Assembly: GCA_963773155.1 (NCBI GenBank)
Contig: CAVZAB010000018.1
Location: forward strand, 172,004-236,003
Origin: CAVZAB01 sp963773155
Lineage (GTDB): Bacteria; Pseudomonadota; Alphaproteobacteria; Rhizobiales; Beijerinckiaceae
Length of the DNA stretch: 64,000 nt
Direction: 5' to 3'
How positions within the stretch are numbered: position 1 is the stretch's first letter; every line of letters begins with the position of its first letter. The notes below the pieces were generated by a model. It was not told the DNA's origin and did no database searches. It saw nothing but the letters and a program-made list of their open reading frames with translations. Position numbers and translations under genes: made by a program. Below, piece after piece: positions 37,819-47,401 of the stretch.

Positions 37819-38475
37819 ATGCATTCGACCGATCTGGCAGAAAGGGTGACGTTTGAGCGCCAGGACCCCGCCAAGCGGCGGCAGATCCTCGATGGCGCCC
37901 GCGAGGTTTTCCTGCGCGAGGGGTTCGACGGCGCCAGCGTCAATGATATCGCCAGGGTTGCGGCGGTGTCGAAGGGCACGATTTACGTTTATTTCGCCTC
38001 TAAGGAACAATTGTTCGAGGCGATGATCCGCGAGGACCGCCGCGCCCAGGCCGAGCGCATTTGCAGCTTCGACGCCGAAAATCATAATATCCGCCAAGTA
38101 CTTACCACTTTCGGTACCAGCCTGCTCGAAACTATGATGCGGCCCGAGCATATGGCGCATTTGCGCACGGTGATTGCCGCGGCCGCCAAATTCCCCGGCC
38201 TCGGCCGGGCCTTTTACGAGGCTGGGCCCGAACACGGTATTGCCAAGCTCGCCGCTTATCTCGACCGCCAAGTCGAGGCTGGCATTCTCGCCATTGCCGA
38301 CACCCGGCGCGCCGCCATGCAATTCATCGAGCTTTGCCAGGCCGGCCTGTTGAAGCCGATGCTGTTTTGCGTGATCGAGGACGTGCAGCTCTCGACGATC
38401 GGCAAAGCGGTGCAATCCGCTGTCGACGTTTTCTTGGCGGCCTATGGCCCAACAGCCGCAAGACCTATTGCATAA
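37819..38475 (+). CDS. TetR/AcrR-family transcriptional regulator
   Basis: 218 residues from ATG 37819 (or 223 from TTG at 37804). The helix-turn-helix (KRRQILDGAREVFLREGFDGASVNDIARVAAVSKGTIYVYFASKEQLFEAMI) is canonical; the C-terminal domain is helical. It is divergent from the EmrAB-type pump and is probably its repressor, released by a pumped compound. Its 3' end overlaps the convergent bdhA-like gene by 11 bases. Confidence 0.9.
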   Translation: MHSTDLAERVTFERQDPAKRRQILDGAREVFLREGFDGASVNDIARVAAVSKGTIYVYFASKEQLFEAMIREDRRAQAERICSFDAENHNIRQVLTTFGTSLLETMMRPEHMAHLRTVIAAAAKFPGLGRAFYEAGPEHGIAKLAAYLDRQVEAGILAIADTRRAAMQFIELCQAGLLKPMLFCVIEDVQLSTIGKAVQSAVDVFLAAYGPTAARPIA

Positions 38476-39247
38476 ACCAGCCGTGACTGACGACGATCGA
38501 CTGGCCGGTAAAGGCCTTGGTCGAGGCGCCGGCAAAAAACAGGACGGCGTCGGCGACATCATCGGTCGTTGTGAATTCACCGTCGACCGTCTCTTTGAGC
38601 ATCACTTTCTTGATCACGTCATCTTCGCTGATCCCGAGCGCCTTGGCCTGCTCGGGAATCTGTTTGTCGACGAGCGGCGTGCGCACGAAGCCCGGGCAGA
38701 TAACATTGGCGCGCACGTTATAGGCCGCTCCTTCCTTGGCGACGACCTTGCACAGGCCGATCAGCCCGTGCTTGGCGGTCACGTAGGGCGCCTTGAGCAC
38801 GGACGCCTCTTTCGAATGGACCGAGCCCATGTAGATCACGCTGCCGGACTTGGCCTTATACATCGCCTTGAGGCAGGCCCTGGTCGTCAAGAATGCGCCA
38901 TCAAGGTGGATCGCCAGCAAAGTCTTCCAGTCGGCGAAAGGAAACTCGACCAAGGGCTTGACGATTTGAATGCCGGCATTGCTGACCAGAACGTCGATGC
39001 GGCCGTATTTCTGCAATGTCTCGGCAACGCCCGCCTCGACCGCGTCCTCGTCGGTGACGTTCATTGCCACCGCGAAGGCATCGCTGCCTTTGGCCTTAAT
39101 CTCGGCCGCCGCCGCCGTGGCGGCCTCGCGATTAAGATCGGCAATGACCGGGATAGCCCCGGCGGCGGCAAAGCGGATGGCGATCTCCTTGCCAATGCCG
39201 CTTGCCGCACCCGTTATCAGAGCCACTTGTCCGTCAAAACGCGTCAT
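38465..39247 (-). CDS. bdhA: 3-hydroxybutyrate dehydrogenase
   Basis: 260 residues, SDR family. NAD-binding TGAASGIG, NAG (VSNAGIQ), catalytic Ser in YMGSVHSKEAS and YVTAKHG, and the bdhA-typical C-terminus (GASTKAFTGQSIVVSHGWFMQ) are present. The enzyme interconverts D-3-hydroxybutyrate and acetoacetate in PHB/ketone-body use. It fits with scoAB (acetoacetate activation) at 49.2 kb, the thiolase remnant after it, and the pta/ackA genes. ATG at 39247. Confidence 0.9.
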   Translation of the reverse strand: MTRFDGQVALITGAASGIGKEIAIRFAAAGAIPVIADLNREAATAAAAEIKAKGSDAFAVAMNVTDEDAVEAGVAETLQKYGRIDVLVSNAGIQIVKPLVEFPFADWKTLLAIHLDGAFLTTRACLKAMYKAKSGSVIYMGSVHSKEASVLKAPYVTAKHGLIGLCKVVAKEGAAYNVRANVICPGFVRTPLVDKQIPEQAKALGISEDDVIKKVMLKETVDGEFTTTDDVADAVLFFAGASTKAFTGQSIVVSHGWFMQ

Positions 39248-39623
39248 TGGTCATCCTTCCTATTGGCGCCCCACAGAACCACGAGCCGCGGGTCTCGCCA
39301 CCATCACAATACGCCTGTAAGCGCGCGAGCGACAAGGATCAGGGCTGTGCTTCGCCAATCATATTGGCGGCGACTGGGCCGCCGTACGGATGCGGCGAAA
39401 GGCCACCTCGAGGCCGGCGGCAGCCGCCTCAGCAGCGCGCGACCACCGTGGCGGCCGGCATTCGCCGACCAGCCGCTCCGCTCGAATCGCCCGGACCAAC
39501 AGGCCCCGGATCCGTCCCGCTGGCGGTCGTATCGAGGCAGGCGCGCCAAAACAGCGCCATGATCCACATCAAGGCCGAGGCCGCCGATCTTTCGGATGTT
39601 GGAGCGGCCGCAAAGGGGTGATT
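39248..39623. other. 376-base spacer between divergent bdhA and pta
   Basis: No gene-like frame is evident. It should hold promoters for both flanking genes. I recognise no repeat or remnant. Confidence 0.45.
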
Positions 39624-40581
39624 ATGGATAGCGCCGGCCGTCACGACCCGCATGAAAAGTATCATCGCTTGATCGCCGCCGGCCAACAGGCCGGCCCGAT
39701 CACGACCGCTGTCGTGCATCCCTGCGACGGCGTCTCCCTGGAAGGTGCGGTCAAGGCCCAGGAACTCGGCTTGATTGAGCCGATCCTGGTCGGCCCGGCA
39801 ACCCGGATTCGCGAGGCGGCGCTCAAGGCCGGGCTTGCTATTTCGCATCTGCCGTTGATCAACTCGGCGCACAGCCATGATTCCGCCCAAAAGGCTGTCG
39901 AGCTGGTACGGGCCGGCCGCGCCGAAGCCCTGATGAAAGGCAGCCTGCACACCGACGAATTGATGGGTGCGGTGGTCGCCAAGGAAGGCGGGATCAGAAC
40001 CGAGCGGCGTATCAGCCATTGCTTCATCATGGACGTGCCGAATTATCCCGAGGCGTTGATCATTACCGATGCAGCGGTGAATATCGCGCCGACGCTCGAG
40101 GAAAAGGTCGACATCGTGCAAAATGCCATCGATCTCGCCCATGCGATGCAATTTCCGCAGGTCCGGGTTGCTATCCTGTCGGCGATGGAGACGGTCAATC
40201 CCAAAGTCCCCTCGACGGTGGAAGCGGCGGCGCTCTGCAAGATGGCCGACCGCGGTCAGATTGTCGGTGCCCTGATCGACGGACCGTTGGCGCTCGACAA
40301 TGCGATAAGCGCCGCGGCGGCGGCGCTGAAGAATTCTGGTGTCGCCGGTAGCCGGCCGCGCCAATATTCTTGTCGTGCCCGATCTCGAGGCCGGCAATAT
40401 GCTGGCTAAGAGCCTGACCTTTCTCGCCAGTGCCGATAGCGCCGGCATCGTGCTTGGCGCCAAAGTGCCGATCATTCTGACCAGCCGCGCCGATACGTTG
40501 ATGTCGCGGCTGGCCTCCTGCGCGGTCGCCGCCCTTATCGTCCGCGCAAGACGCGAGCTGGCGGCGGCGCCCATCCGTTGA
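39624..40581 (+). CDS. pta: phosphate acetyl/butyryltransferase, frameshifted
   Basis: Short Pta/Ptb-type enzyme (about 319 codons) exchanging CoA and phosphate on acyl groups. Family stretches: LMKGSLHTDELMGAVV, RISHCFIMDVPNYPEALIITDAAVNIAP and the tail ANILVVPDLEAGNMLAKSLTFLASADSAGIVLGAKVPIILTSRAD. The frame breaks near 40340 (end of GALIDGPLALDNAIS and AAAAALKNSG, then SPVAGRANIL in the next frame), equivalent to one extra or two missing bases. ATG at 39624 follows a purine-rich aaaggggtg. It lacks the N-terminal MaoC-like domain found in some relatives. It pairs functionally with ackA at 51.2 kb. Confidence 0.82.
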
Positions 40582-40593
40582 GACGAAGCCCGG

Positions 40594-43038
40594 CTATGCG
40601 CGCGGTCGCTCGTTGCCGGGATCATAGGCGGCACCGGGCAGAATCACCGCTTCGCGCCTTTCGCCGAACATCAGCACATCAAGACGAGTGCCGGGCGCCT
40701 GCAGCTTCGGGTCGACATAGGCGAAGGCCAGCGATTGCCCGACGCATGGCCATAGGCGCCGCAGGTCGTGAGGCCGACAGATCTGTCGTCCGGATAGACC
40801 GGCTCGTTGCCCATGCAATCGCAGTCGGAGCTATCGACCTCCAGATAGACGAGCTTGATGCGGGCGCCGCTGTTGCTGGCGCGAGAGGCAGGCGCCGCTG
40901 CCGATGAAATCTTCCTTGTCGAGGCGGATGAAGCGCTCCATCGAGGCTTCGAACATGTCGATTTCGGCTGGTCAGTTCCGAGCCCCAGCCGCGATAGGCC
41001 TTTTCCATGCGCAGGCGAGTTCATCGCATAGGTGCCGAAGAGGCTGATGCCATGGGCTTTGCCGGCCGCCATCAGCGCATCGAAAACCTTGGGCATGTCC
41101 GGCATCGGCACATGCAGTTCCCAGCCCAGTTCGCCGACATAGTTGACGCGCAGCAGCCGAACGCTCGGCACGCCGGCGACGTCGAGCCTCTTGCGCGGTG
41201 AGCCAGCGGAACGCGGCATTGGAAAGATCGGTCTTGGTGCATTGGCGCAAGCACATCGCGCGCCCGCGGGCCGGCCAGCACCAGCACGCCATAGTCATCG
41301 GTCACATCGGTGATCGTTGACCGTTTCGCCGGCGCGCCAGCCGCCAATTCAATTGGTCGAAATCATAGTAGCTGCGCCGCCGCGGCCGAGAGCACATAGA
41401 AATGATCTGCGGCCAGCCGCGTGATCGTGATTTCGCTTTCGATGAAGCCATTCTCGTTGAGCAGATGGCCGAGAATGATGCCGCCATCCTTGCGCGGGCA
41501 TCTTGTTGGCGCAGATGCGATCGAGGAAGGCATAGGCATCCGGCCCGCTCACTTCGAATTTCGCGAAGGTCGAGAGATCCATCAGGCCGACGCGCTCGCG
41601 CACCGCCAGCGCCTCGGCCTTGACCGGCTCCCACCAGTTGCGAGCGCTTGAAGGAGAAGGTCTCGCCCTGCCCGGCGTGTCGTACCAGCGCGCGCGCTCC
41701 CAGCCGAAGATCTGCGCAAATTGCGCGCCCGCGCGCCTTGAGCGTGTCATAGCAGCGACGACTTGCGCAAGCCGCGGCCGACCTCGTGCTGCTCGGCCGG
41801 CTTGTAGCAATAATACATGTGGTGATAGTCGGCGACGGAGACTTCCGCCGTGTAGTCCTTGGTCGCCCAGTTGCCGAAGCGGCGCGGATCGAATTCGCGC
41901 ATGTTGATTTCGGCCTGGCCATGCACCATCCATTGCGCCAGATATTTGCCGGCACCGCCGCCCTGGCAAATGCCGATCGAGGCGCCGCAATGCATCCAGT
42001 AATTCTTTGGCGCCGTGCGCCGGGCCGGAGAGATAGACGCCATCCGGCGTGTGGGTGATGGCGCCGGAGATGACCGACTTGATGCCCGGCCTTGCCAAAC
42101 AGCGGCAGGCGCTCGGTGGCTTTTTCGAGCCAGGGCATGAGGCGGTCGAGTTCGGGCGGCGATCAGCTCGCTTTCAAAATCCCAGCGCGGCGGCTGGCCA
42201 TCCCAGCAGAGATGTGCGCGGTGTCGGTTTCATAGGGGCCGACGAGCACGCCATTGGTCTCCTCGCGCAGATAGGCATGGGAGTAGGGATCGCGCACCAC
42301 CGGCAGTTCCGGCTCGAGGTCGATCAGTTCCTGCAGCGGCTCGGTGATGATGTAGTGATGCAGCATGTTGGCGATGGGCACGTTGTGGCCGGTCCAGGCG
42401 CCGACCACATCGCAATAGGAGCCGGCCGAATTGACCACATGCTCGCAGTCGATGTTGCCTGCTCGGTGATCACGCGCCATTCGCCGTTGGGCAGGAGCTT
42501 GATGTCCGTCACGCGGGTGCGGCGGTAGATTTCAGCACCCAGCTGGCGCGCACCCGCCGCCATGGCGTTGGTGATGTCGGCCGGCGCCACATGGCCATCG
42601 GTGCACGGTGCGGAAGGCGGCCTTGACGCCGAAGGTTTCGAGAAAGGGATGATATTGCTTGATCTCGGAGGGGCCGATGATTTCGCCTTCGTAGCCGGCG
42701 AGTCGCGAAATGCCGTAGACATATTTGAGCCAGTTCACTTCCTCGTCGGTGGTGGCAAGGCGCAAGCCGCCGCAGCCGTGCCAGGAGACGGCCTGGCCGG
42801 TGAGCTTTTCCAGCTTGGGATAAAGCTCGGTGCCATAGACATGCACCTTGGTCATGTTGAGCGAGCCGTTGAAATGCGGGCATTGGCCGGCGGCATGCCA
42901 GGTCGAACCGGAGGTGAGCTCGCCCTTTTCGATCAGCACGATGTCGTTCCAGCCCTCGAGCGCCAGATGATAGAGCAGGCCGACGCCCATGACGCCGCCG
43001 CCGATGATGACGACACGCGCATGCGATTTCATCGGCAT
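40594..43038 (-). pseudogene. sarcosine/dimethylglycine-dehydrogenase-like FAD protein with many frameshifts
   Basis: Read in pieces, this is one protein of about 815 residues. It has an N-terminal FAD motif VVIIGGGVMGVGLLYHLALEG, the DMGDH-type STWHAAGQCPHFNGSLNM, a middle DYHHMYYCYKPAEQHE region, and a C-terminal GcvT-like folate domain (RVNYVGELGWELHVPMPDMPKVFDALM). Such enzymes oxidatively demethylate N-methylglycines with tetrahydrofolate. Continuity needs about ten or more one- or two-base shifts, for example near 42600, 42460, 42225 (two extra bases), 42140, 42090, 42010 and 41760. Substitution-type stop codons are not evident and conserved motifs are intact, so decay would be very recent, or the local sequence is poor. 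Confidence 0.8.
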
Positions 43039-43215
43039 GTCCTCTGGGCCTTCGTTGCAGCGCGAACGCGGCCAGGCTAGTCAAGTCTGCCCGCACAGAA
43101 CCCCCAGATCAAGCCGCCAGCGGTCGAACGTGTGATGCGTCTTCGATGATCGAACCCGTGTCCAAACCGTCGGCGTGATCGGCCTGTTCGGGCAAGGGCA
43201 GGCTGTCTGGCCCGC

Positions 43216-44304
43216 CTAGGCGATGCGACTGTCGCAATTGCGGGTTACGGTCTTGGCCGAAGGCGGCAATTCGCGCTTGACGAAATAGCCGGGTTGGCGC
43301 CGCTGCCGGATCAGCGCGGGAATGATCTCCCGATAGGCCGCGATGGTGCTTGGATAGGCGGGCGGACAATCCGCCTTGATGGCTTCATGCAGCCGCGGCA
43401 GCGCGTGATAGGGCACCATCGGAAACATGTGGTGCTCGACGTGATAATTCATGTTCCAGTAGAGGAAGCGGAAAATCGGGTTCATGTAGACGGTGCGGCT
43501 GTTGAGCCGGTGGTCGAGAACGTCCTCAGCTAGGCCGGCATGTTGAGTCAGGCCGAAGAAAATCGTCAGGAAACCGCCATAGATGGTCGGCAGGCCAACA
43601 TACATTGCGGGCAAGATCGACCGATAGTACCAGCACATGGCAAGAACCAGGGCAAAGATCACCAAATAAAGGCGGGCGACCCAATAGACTTTCCAGCGCT
43701 CGCTGTCGGGTATGAAGGTTGCTTCCGCGGTGTCCAAAGTGCCGGCGCTGTGCCGGACGAGCCTGGCAAGTGCGCTCGCCGTGCTTTTGAGGGCGAAAAT
43801 ATTCAACGAGATGGCAACGAAATCGGGCGGTCGGGGGGCGGCGATTTCCGGGTCGCGGCCGACGATAATCGTGTCGGTATGATGCCGGGCATGGCTCCAG
43901 CGCCAGACGGTCGGCTCGCGCAGAATCATGAAACAGGCGATCTGATAAACGACCTCATTGAGCCATCGCGTCCGGAACGCCGTGCCATGCCCGCATTCGT
44001 GCCAGCGACTGTCCGATGACGACCCGTAAAGGACGCCATAGATGACGAAAAAGGGCACTGCCGCAAAGCCGCCCCAAAAATAAAAGCCAAAGAGGCCCGA
44101 TACGCCGAGGCAGCCGAGCCAAATTAGTGTGTCGCGGATGGCTGGCCCGTCCTTGCGCTGCATCAGCGCCTTCATGGCCGGGCGCGAAATCGGACAGGCA
44201 TACCAGTGCGCCGCCGCCAATCCGGCTTCGACGGCGCGTTGCGAATCGCGCCCGGTCAAACTGTAGTCGCGGCGCGTCAAAGCGCTGGAAACATCAAGGG
44301 ACAT
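43216..44304 (-). CDS. membrane fatty-acid desaturase-like protein
   Basis: 362 residues with three histidine boxes: HECGHGT (about 98-104), HARHH (about 135-139) and NYHVEHHMFP (about 290). These bind the di-iron centre of membrane desaturases/hydroxylases. Several membrane segments (about 59-75, 80-95, 195-212, 215-240) fit. The ATG at 44304 is chosen over the upstream one because the preceding sequence is not conserved-looking. The substrate (acyl lipid or otherwise) is not known. It lies on the same strand as the broken sarcosine-dehydrogenase gene, which follows 177 bases downstream. Confidence 0.83.
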   Translation of the reverse strand: MSLDVSSALTRRDYSLTGRDSQRAVEAGLAAAHWYACPISRPAMKALMQRKDGPAIRDTLIWLGCLGVSGLFGFYFWGGFAAVPFFVIYGVLYGSSSDSRWHECGHGTAFRTRWLNEVVYQIACFMILREPTVWRWSHARHHTDTIIVGRDPEIAAPRPPDFVAISLNIFALKSTASALARLVRHSAGTLDTAEATFIPDSERWKVYWVARLYLVIFALVLAMCWYYRSILPAMYVGLPTIYGGFLTIFFGLTQHAGLAEDVLDHRLNSRTVYMNPIFRFLYWNMNYHVEHHMFPMVPYHALPRLHEAIKADCPPAYPSTIAAYREIIPALIRQRRQPGYFVKRELPPSAKTVTRNCDSRIA

Positions 44305-44417
44305 GGGCCCGCACCGGGTTTCGCTGGCGGTTGCCAGGCTAAGCCGAGTTGCTGACGGGCTCAACCCCTCGGCCGGGAGGGGGCGATCAACCGGCAACAG
44401 CCAAGTCTGAGCTTGGC

Positions 44418-44897
44418 AAGCCGCCGACCGTTGCCGATCCAGCCCGGGCCGCCGATGTCAATGTCGCGACCGTTGTCCGGGCAGTGAATTCGCGGCTCCC
44501 GGTATGCGCGGTCGCGGCCGAAAGGGTCCTTGCGGGCTGGAGGAATATGAGCGCGCGGGGCTTTGCCACGTGGTATCGGGATGGCGACGCGGACCATCTC
44601 GTCCTCGCCTATGCCATTGCCGGGCTTTTTTCGGGGTTTGCCGGCATTGCGACGATCGCCCGGGCGGAGTCCGGCCAGGCCGGCACCGGCGTTGGTTACG
44701 AACTCGACGCGATTGCGGCGATGGTAATCGGCACCACCTCCTTGACCGGCGGCATTGGCCGGATTACCGGCACCGTGATCGGAACAATCATTCTCGGCGT
44801 GATGACGTGCGGCTTCACCTTTCTGCGCATCGACGCCCACTTGCGTAAAAATCGCCAAGGGCGGCATATTCGTCGCCGCATTCGTCGTCGATCAATA
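44418..44897 (+). pseudogene. remnant joining a LacI helix-turn-helix to the C-terminus of a sugar ABC permease
   Basis: In one frame the first part reads KPPTVADPARAADVNVATVVRAVNS, a LacI-family DNA-binding domain with damaged residues. From about 44604 it turns into LAYAIAGLFSGFAGIATIA and GYELDAIAAMVIGTTSLTGGIGRITGTVIG, the C-terminal helices of an RbsC-type permease. The permease end continues out of frame (KIAKGGIFVAAFVVDQYG near 44847-44895). The sensor domain of LacI and most of the permease are missing, so this is the scar of a deleted ribose-type ABC operon. Confidence 0.75.
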
Positions 44898-45022
44898 TGG
44901 CCGGGCAGTCAGCGCAGCTGGTGAGCGCGATAGTCGGTGAATTGCGGCGGCATGCTTGATTCGCCTTTGTGCTGGTCGCCTAGCGGGCTCCGCCGGCTCG
45001 CCCGAACCGCGAAGGTAGCGCC

Positions 45023-45364
45023 ATGATCGGGGTCAAACGCGTCTATGAACCAGCCTCTCCTGACGACGGTCTGCGTATCCTCGTCGATCGGCTTTGGCCG
45101 CGCGGCTTGAACAAGTCCAAGGCGAAGGTCGATGTCTGGCTTAAGGAAATCGCACCGAGCCACGAGCTGCGTCAATGGTACGGGCATGATCCGGCGAAAT
45201 GGAACGAGTTTTGCACCCGCTACCGAGCGGAATTGCAGACCAAGCCAGCCCTTTTTAATGACCTGCGCGACAAGGCTTCGCAGCAATTCGTTACGCTACT
45301 CTATGCTTCGCGCGAAGAAAGCCTCAACAATGCCTGGGCGCTTAAGGCCATTCTCGGCTTGTGA
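45023..45364 (+). CDS. DUF488 family protein
   Basis: 113 residues. VKRVYEPASPDDGLRILVDRLWPRGLNKSKAKVDVWLKEIAPSHELRQWYGHDPAKWNEF and TLLYASREESLNNA are the family signature. Function unknown; small cytosolic protein. ATG at 45023. It stands alone between the LacI/RbsC remnant and a gene-poor stretch. Confidence 0.88.
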   Translation: MIGVKRVYEPASPDDGLRILVDRLWPRGLNKSKAKVDVWLKEIAPSHELRQWYGHDPAKWNEFCTRYRAELQTKPALFNDLRDKASQQFVTLLYASREESLNNAWALKAILGL

Positions 45365-46501
45365 TGGACATGTCGTACAATGTCCAGACGAGAGCGTGCC
45401 GTATTCGGCGTTCAAATTTGCGATCGGCACGAAGGACCGGCAATGTGCCACGTGAGAAAAGCGTCCGCGCCGTATAAAGACGCGCATGATCGGCTAGACA
45501 CACCAACGCCTCAGCCAAACCAAAGTCTCACGCTATTGCTGGCTGCAATGACGATCGAGATTGCCGGGTCAACCGATAATTTCTTTGATCCGATGGCCAA
45601 TGTAGTTTTGTCGCGGCAGCGTGTCGAAGCCCGCCGGGTTCCGATTAAGGCCGGCGTGGCAGCGAGCAGCAAATGTCGCTATTGACTGATACCGGTCTTG
45701 GCACCCTCGCGGCTGGAGCGTTCGCATTGTCGGCCGGTTCGCATAGAGTCGACGCTCCCGGGGTTCGATCTTCGGCGGCACCATCGTCGCCTGTTCTGAC
45801 CCCGGCCGAGCAAGGTCAGGCCAGCCAAATCAGGCGGCCTTCAGATGAACCGCCGACGTCTTGCCACTGCGATCGACTTCGGTCAGCTACACTTTAGCCG
45901 CACTGTACCGGCGCCTGATCCATCCCCAGAATTCGCCGCCGCCGGCTGTCTAAAACAATGGCGAAGGATGCGGGAAAATATTTGCCATGATTTCACAGAT
46001 AAGGGTCGGTGAAACGGCCCACCTGACTGGCTCGACATCATCATTCTGCAGCCGCTCTTGGCTGGATTCATAAGAACAGCATCTCAACGATGGGGGTGGC
46101 GTCACACAGTCGAGTTTCTTGCTGCTCCAGTTTCTTGCTGCTCCATGGACTTCCGATCGGCCTGTTGGCTGTTGCGTCCTGCGAGGGTTTCTCCTCGGTC
46201 ACGGTTATTGTTGCGAAGGAAGCCTGGAGCCTCGCCGCGCTCCATAGCGACGCCGGCAGCTATCCGCAGCCAATCCCCGCCAGTCGCCAGGACAAGCTGC
46301 AAAAAAATAGAGCCGCTTTGGCATCGAGGAAAGTTGGCGCAACAGCGGCATGGCATCGTGCCAATGGGCCGGTCGGATGCATGTCGCGATCTTTGTCGAC
46401 GAACTGCTGGCGTTGCAGCCGTCCCGCACAAGCGAGGATTGTATTCATGCCGAGGCGCGCAATTTAACAATTTTATCGAATTGAGACGAGCCGGTTCGCC
46501 A
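45365..46501. other. about 1.1 kb without a supported gene
   Basis: Somewhat less GC-rich than the surroundings. Open frames on both strands look like shadows: short, without family motifs or good starts. No tRNA, repeat or transposon end was recognised. Confidence 0.45.
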
Positions 46502-46721
46502 ATGTTACGAGGGGTATTCCGGGGGGTCCTTTGGTGGGTCGTCACAATCGGCGCCATCCTCACCATCACGCTGATCTGGATGCTGCATATGGCGGTGCAT
46601 CTTCGCGCCATCCTCGGCGGCGCGCTGCCCGCAATTTCTGGGCATTGTTTTGATCGCATGGGCAATCCATTCCGCTTCGGCTTTGGACCTGACGCGTTTC
46701 AACTCGTTTGTGACACGCTGA
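46502..46721 (+). CDS. possible small two-helix membrane protein, frameshifted
   Basis: From ATG 46502 the sequence gives a hydrophobic helix (VFRGVLWWVVTIGAILTITLIWML), then after about 46625 a second helix in the next frame (FLGIVLIAWAIHSASALDL) to a TGA at 46719-46721. The continuity of hydrophobic pattern across one shift suggests one 70-residue protein, but I cannot name a family. It could also be chance. Confidence 0.3.
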
Positions 46722-46829
46722 CGAAGCGAAAAAGGCTTTCGGACCGGTCGACTTTGCCACGCCCGTCTATGCTATGCTGACCATGTTTTGCTGGCCCGTG
46801 CACGGGATCGGCGACAGAAGGAAATCGCC

Positions 46830-47364
46830 ATGAACGCCACTATGCCAGACGAGTCTCGGGCGCTGAGCGCATCCGAGCTGGAACTCGTAAATGCGACACA
46901 ACCCCCCGGACTTCGAGCAGCTGGCGCTGCCGGAACTGAAGACGGTCATTCGGCGCCTGCGGCAGGCCCACAGCCGCGCCAAGGATATCGGCGCCCGCCA
47001 GCGGCGGGAAATCCGCGGCAAGAGCGAGCCGCGCGGCGCGAAACCGGTCCAGGACGACACCGGCTCAATGGCGAAAGTGCAGGCTTTGTTCGCGGCCCTT
47101 GAGAGGGCCGATGGTGAAATTGTCCGGCGCGAGAAAGCGACGGCCCCGATCCCAACCCAGGCCGATTACGCGCGCCACGCTCTCGAGCTGAAAAAGAGTG
47201 CCAAGACCCCCGATCATCCCGATCCCGGCCGCCAAGCCGCGGGCGGCATGCCAAAAAGGAAGCGGGACAAGCCGGTGAAGATCGGGACGACGAAGACGGA
47301 GGTCGGCCGGGTGTCGCAGGCCGGCAAGGTGGCTCAGGCGCGCAAAGATGGCGGCAACCGCTAA
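46830..47364 (+). CDS. charged hypothetical protein, frameshifted at a C6 run
   Basis: Starts MNATMPDESRALSASELELVNATQPP; at the run of six C (about 46903-46908) the reading must drop one base to continue DFEQLALPELKTVIRRLRQAHSRAKDIGARQRREIRGKSEPRG, a coherent charged helical protein with a Lys-rich tail (KRKRDKPVKIGTTKTEVGR). About 177 residues when joined. It resembles small uncharacterised proteins I have seen in rhizobia and methylobacteria; function unknown. An initiation at 46891 would give the shorter intact part (157 residues). Confidence 0.6.
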
Positions 47365-47401
47365 CACCTGGCTTGCGCCGCTTGATCGTTCGCCGGCCGG
47401 A

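Noticed and set aside
45380..46071. Several 60-100 codon frames in the gene-poor stretch
   Set aside because: No conserved motifs, poor starts and overlap between strands.
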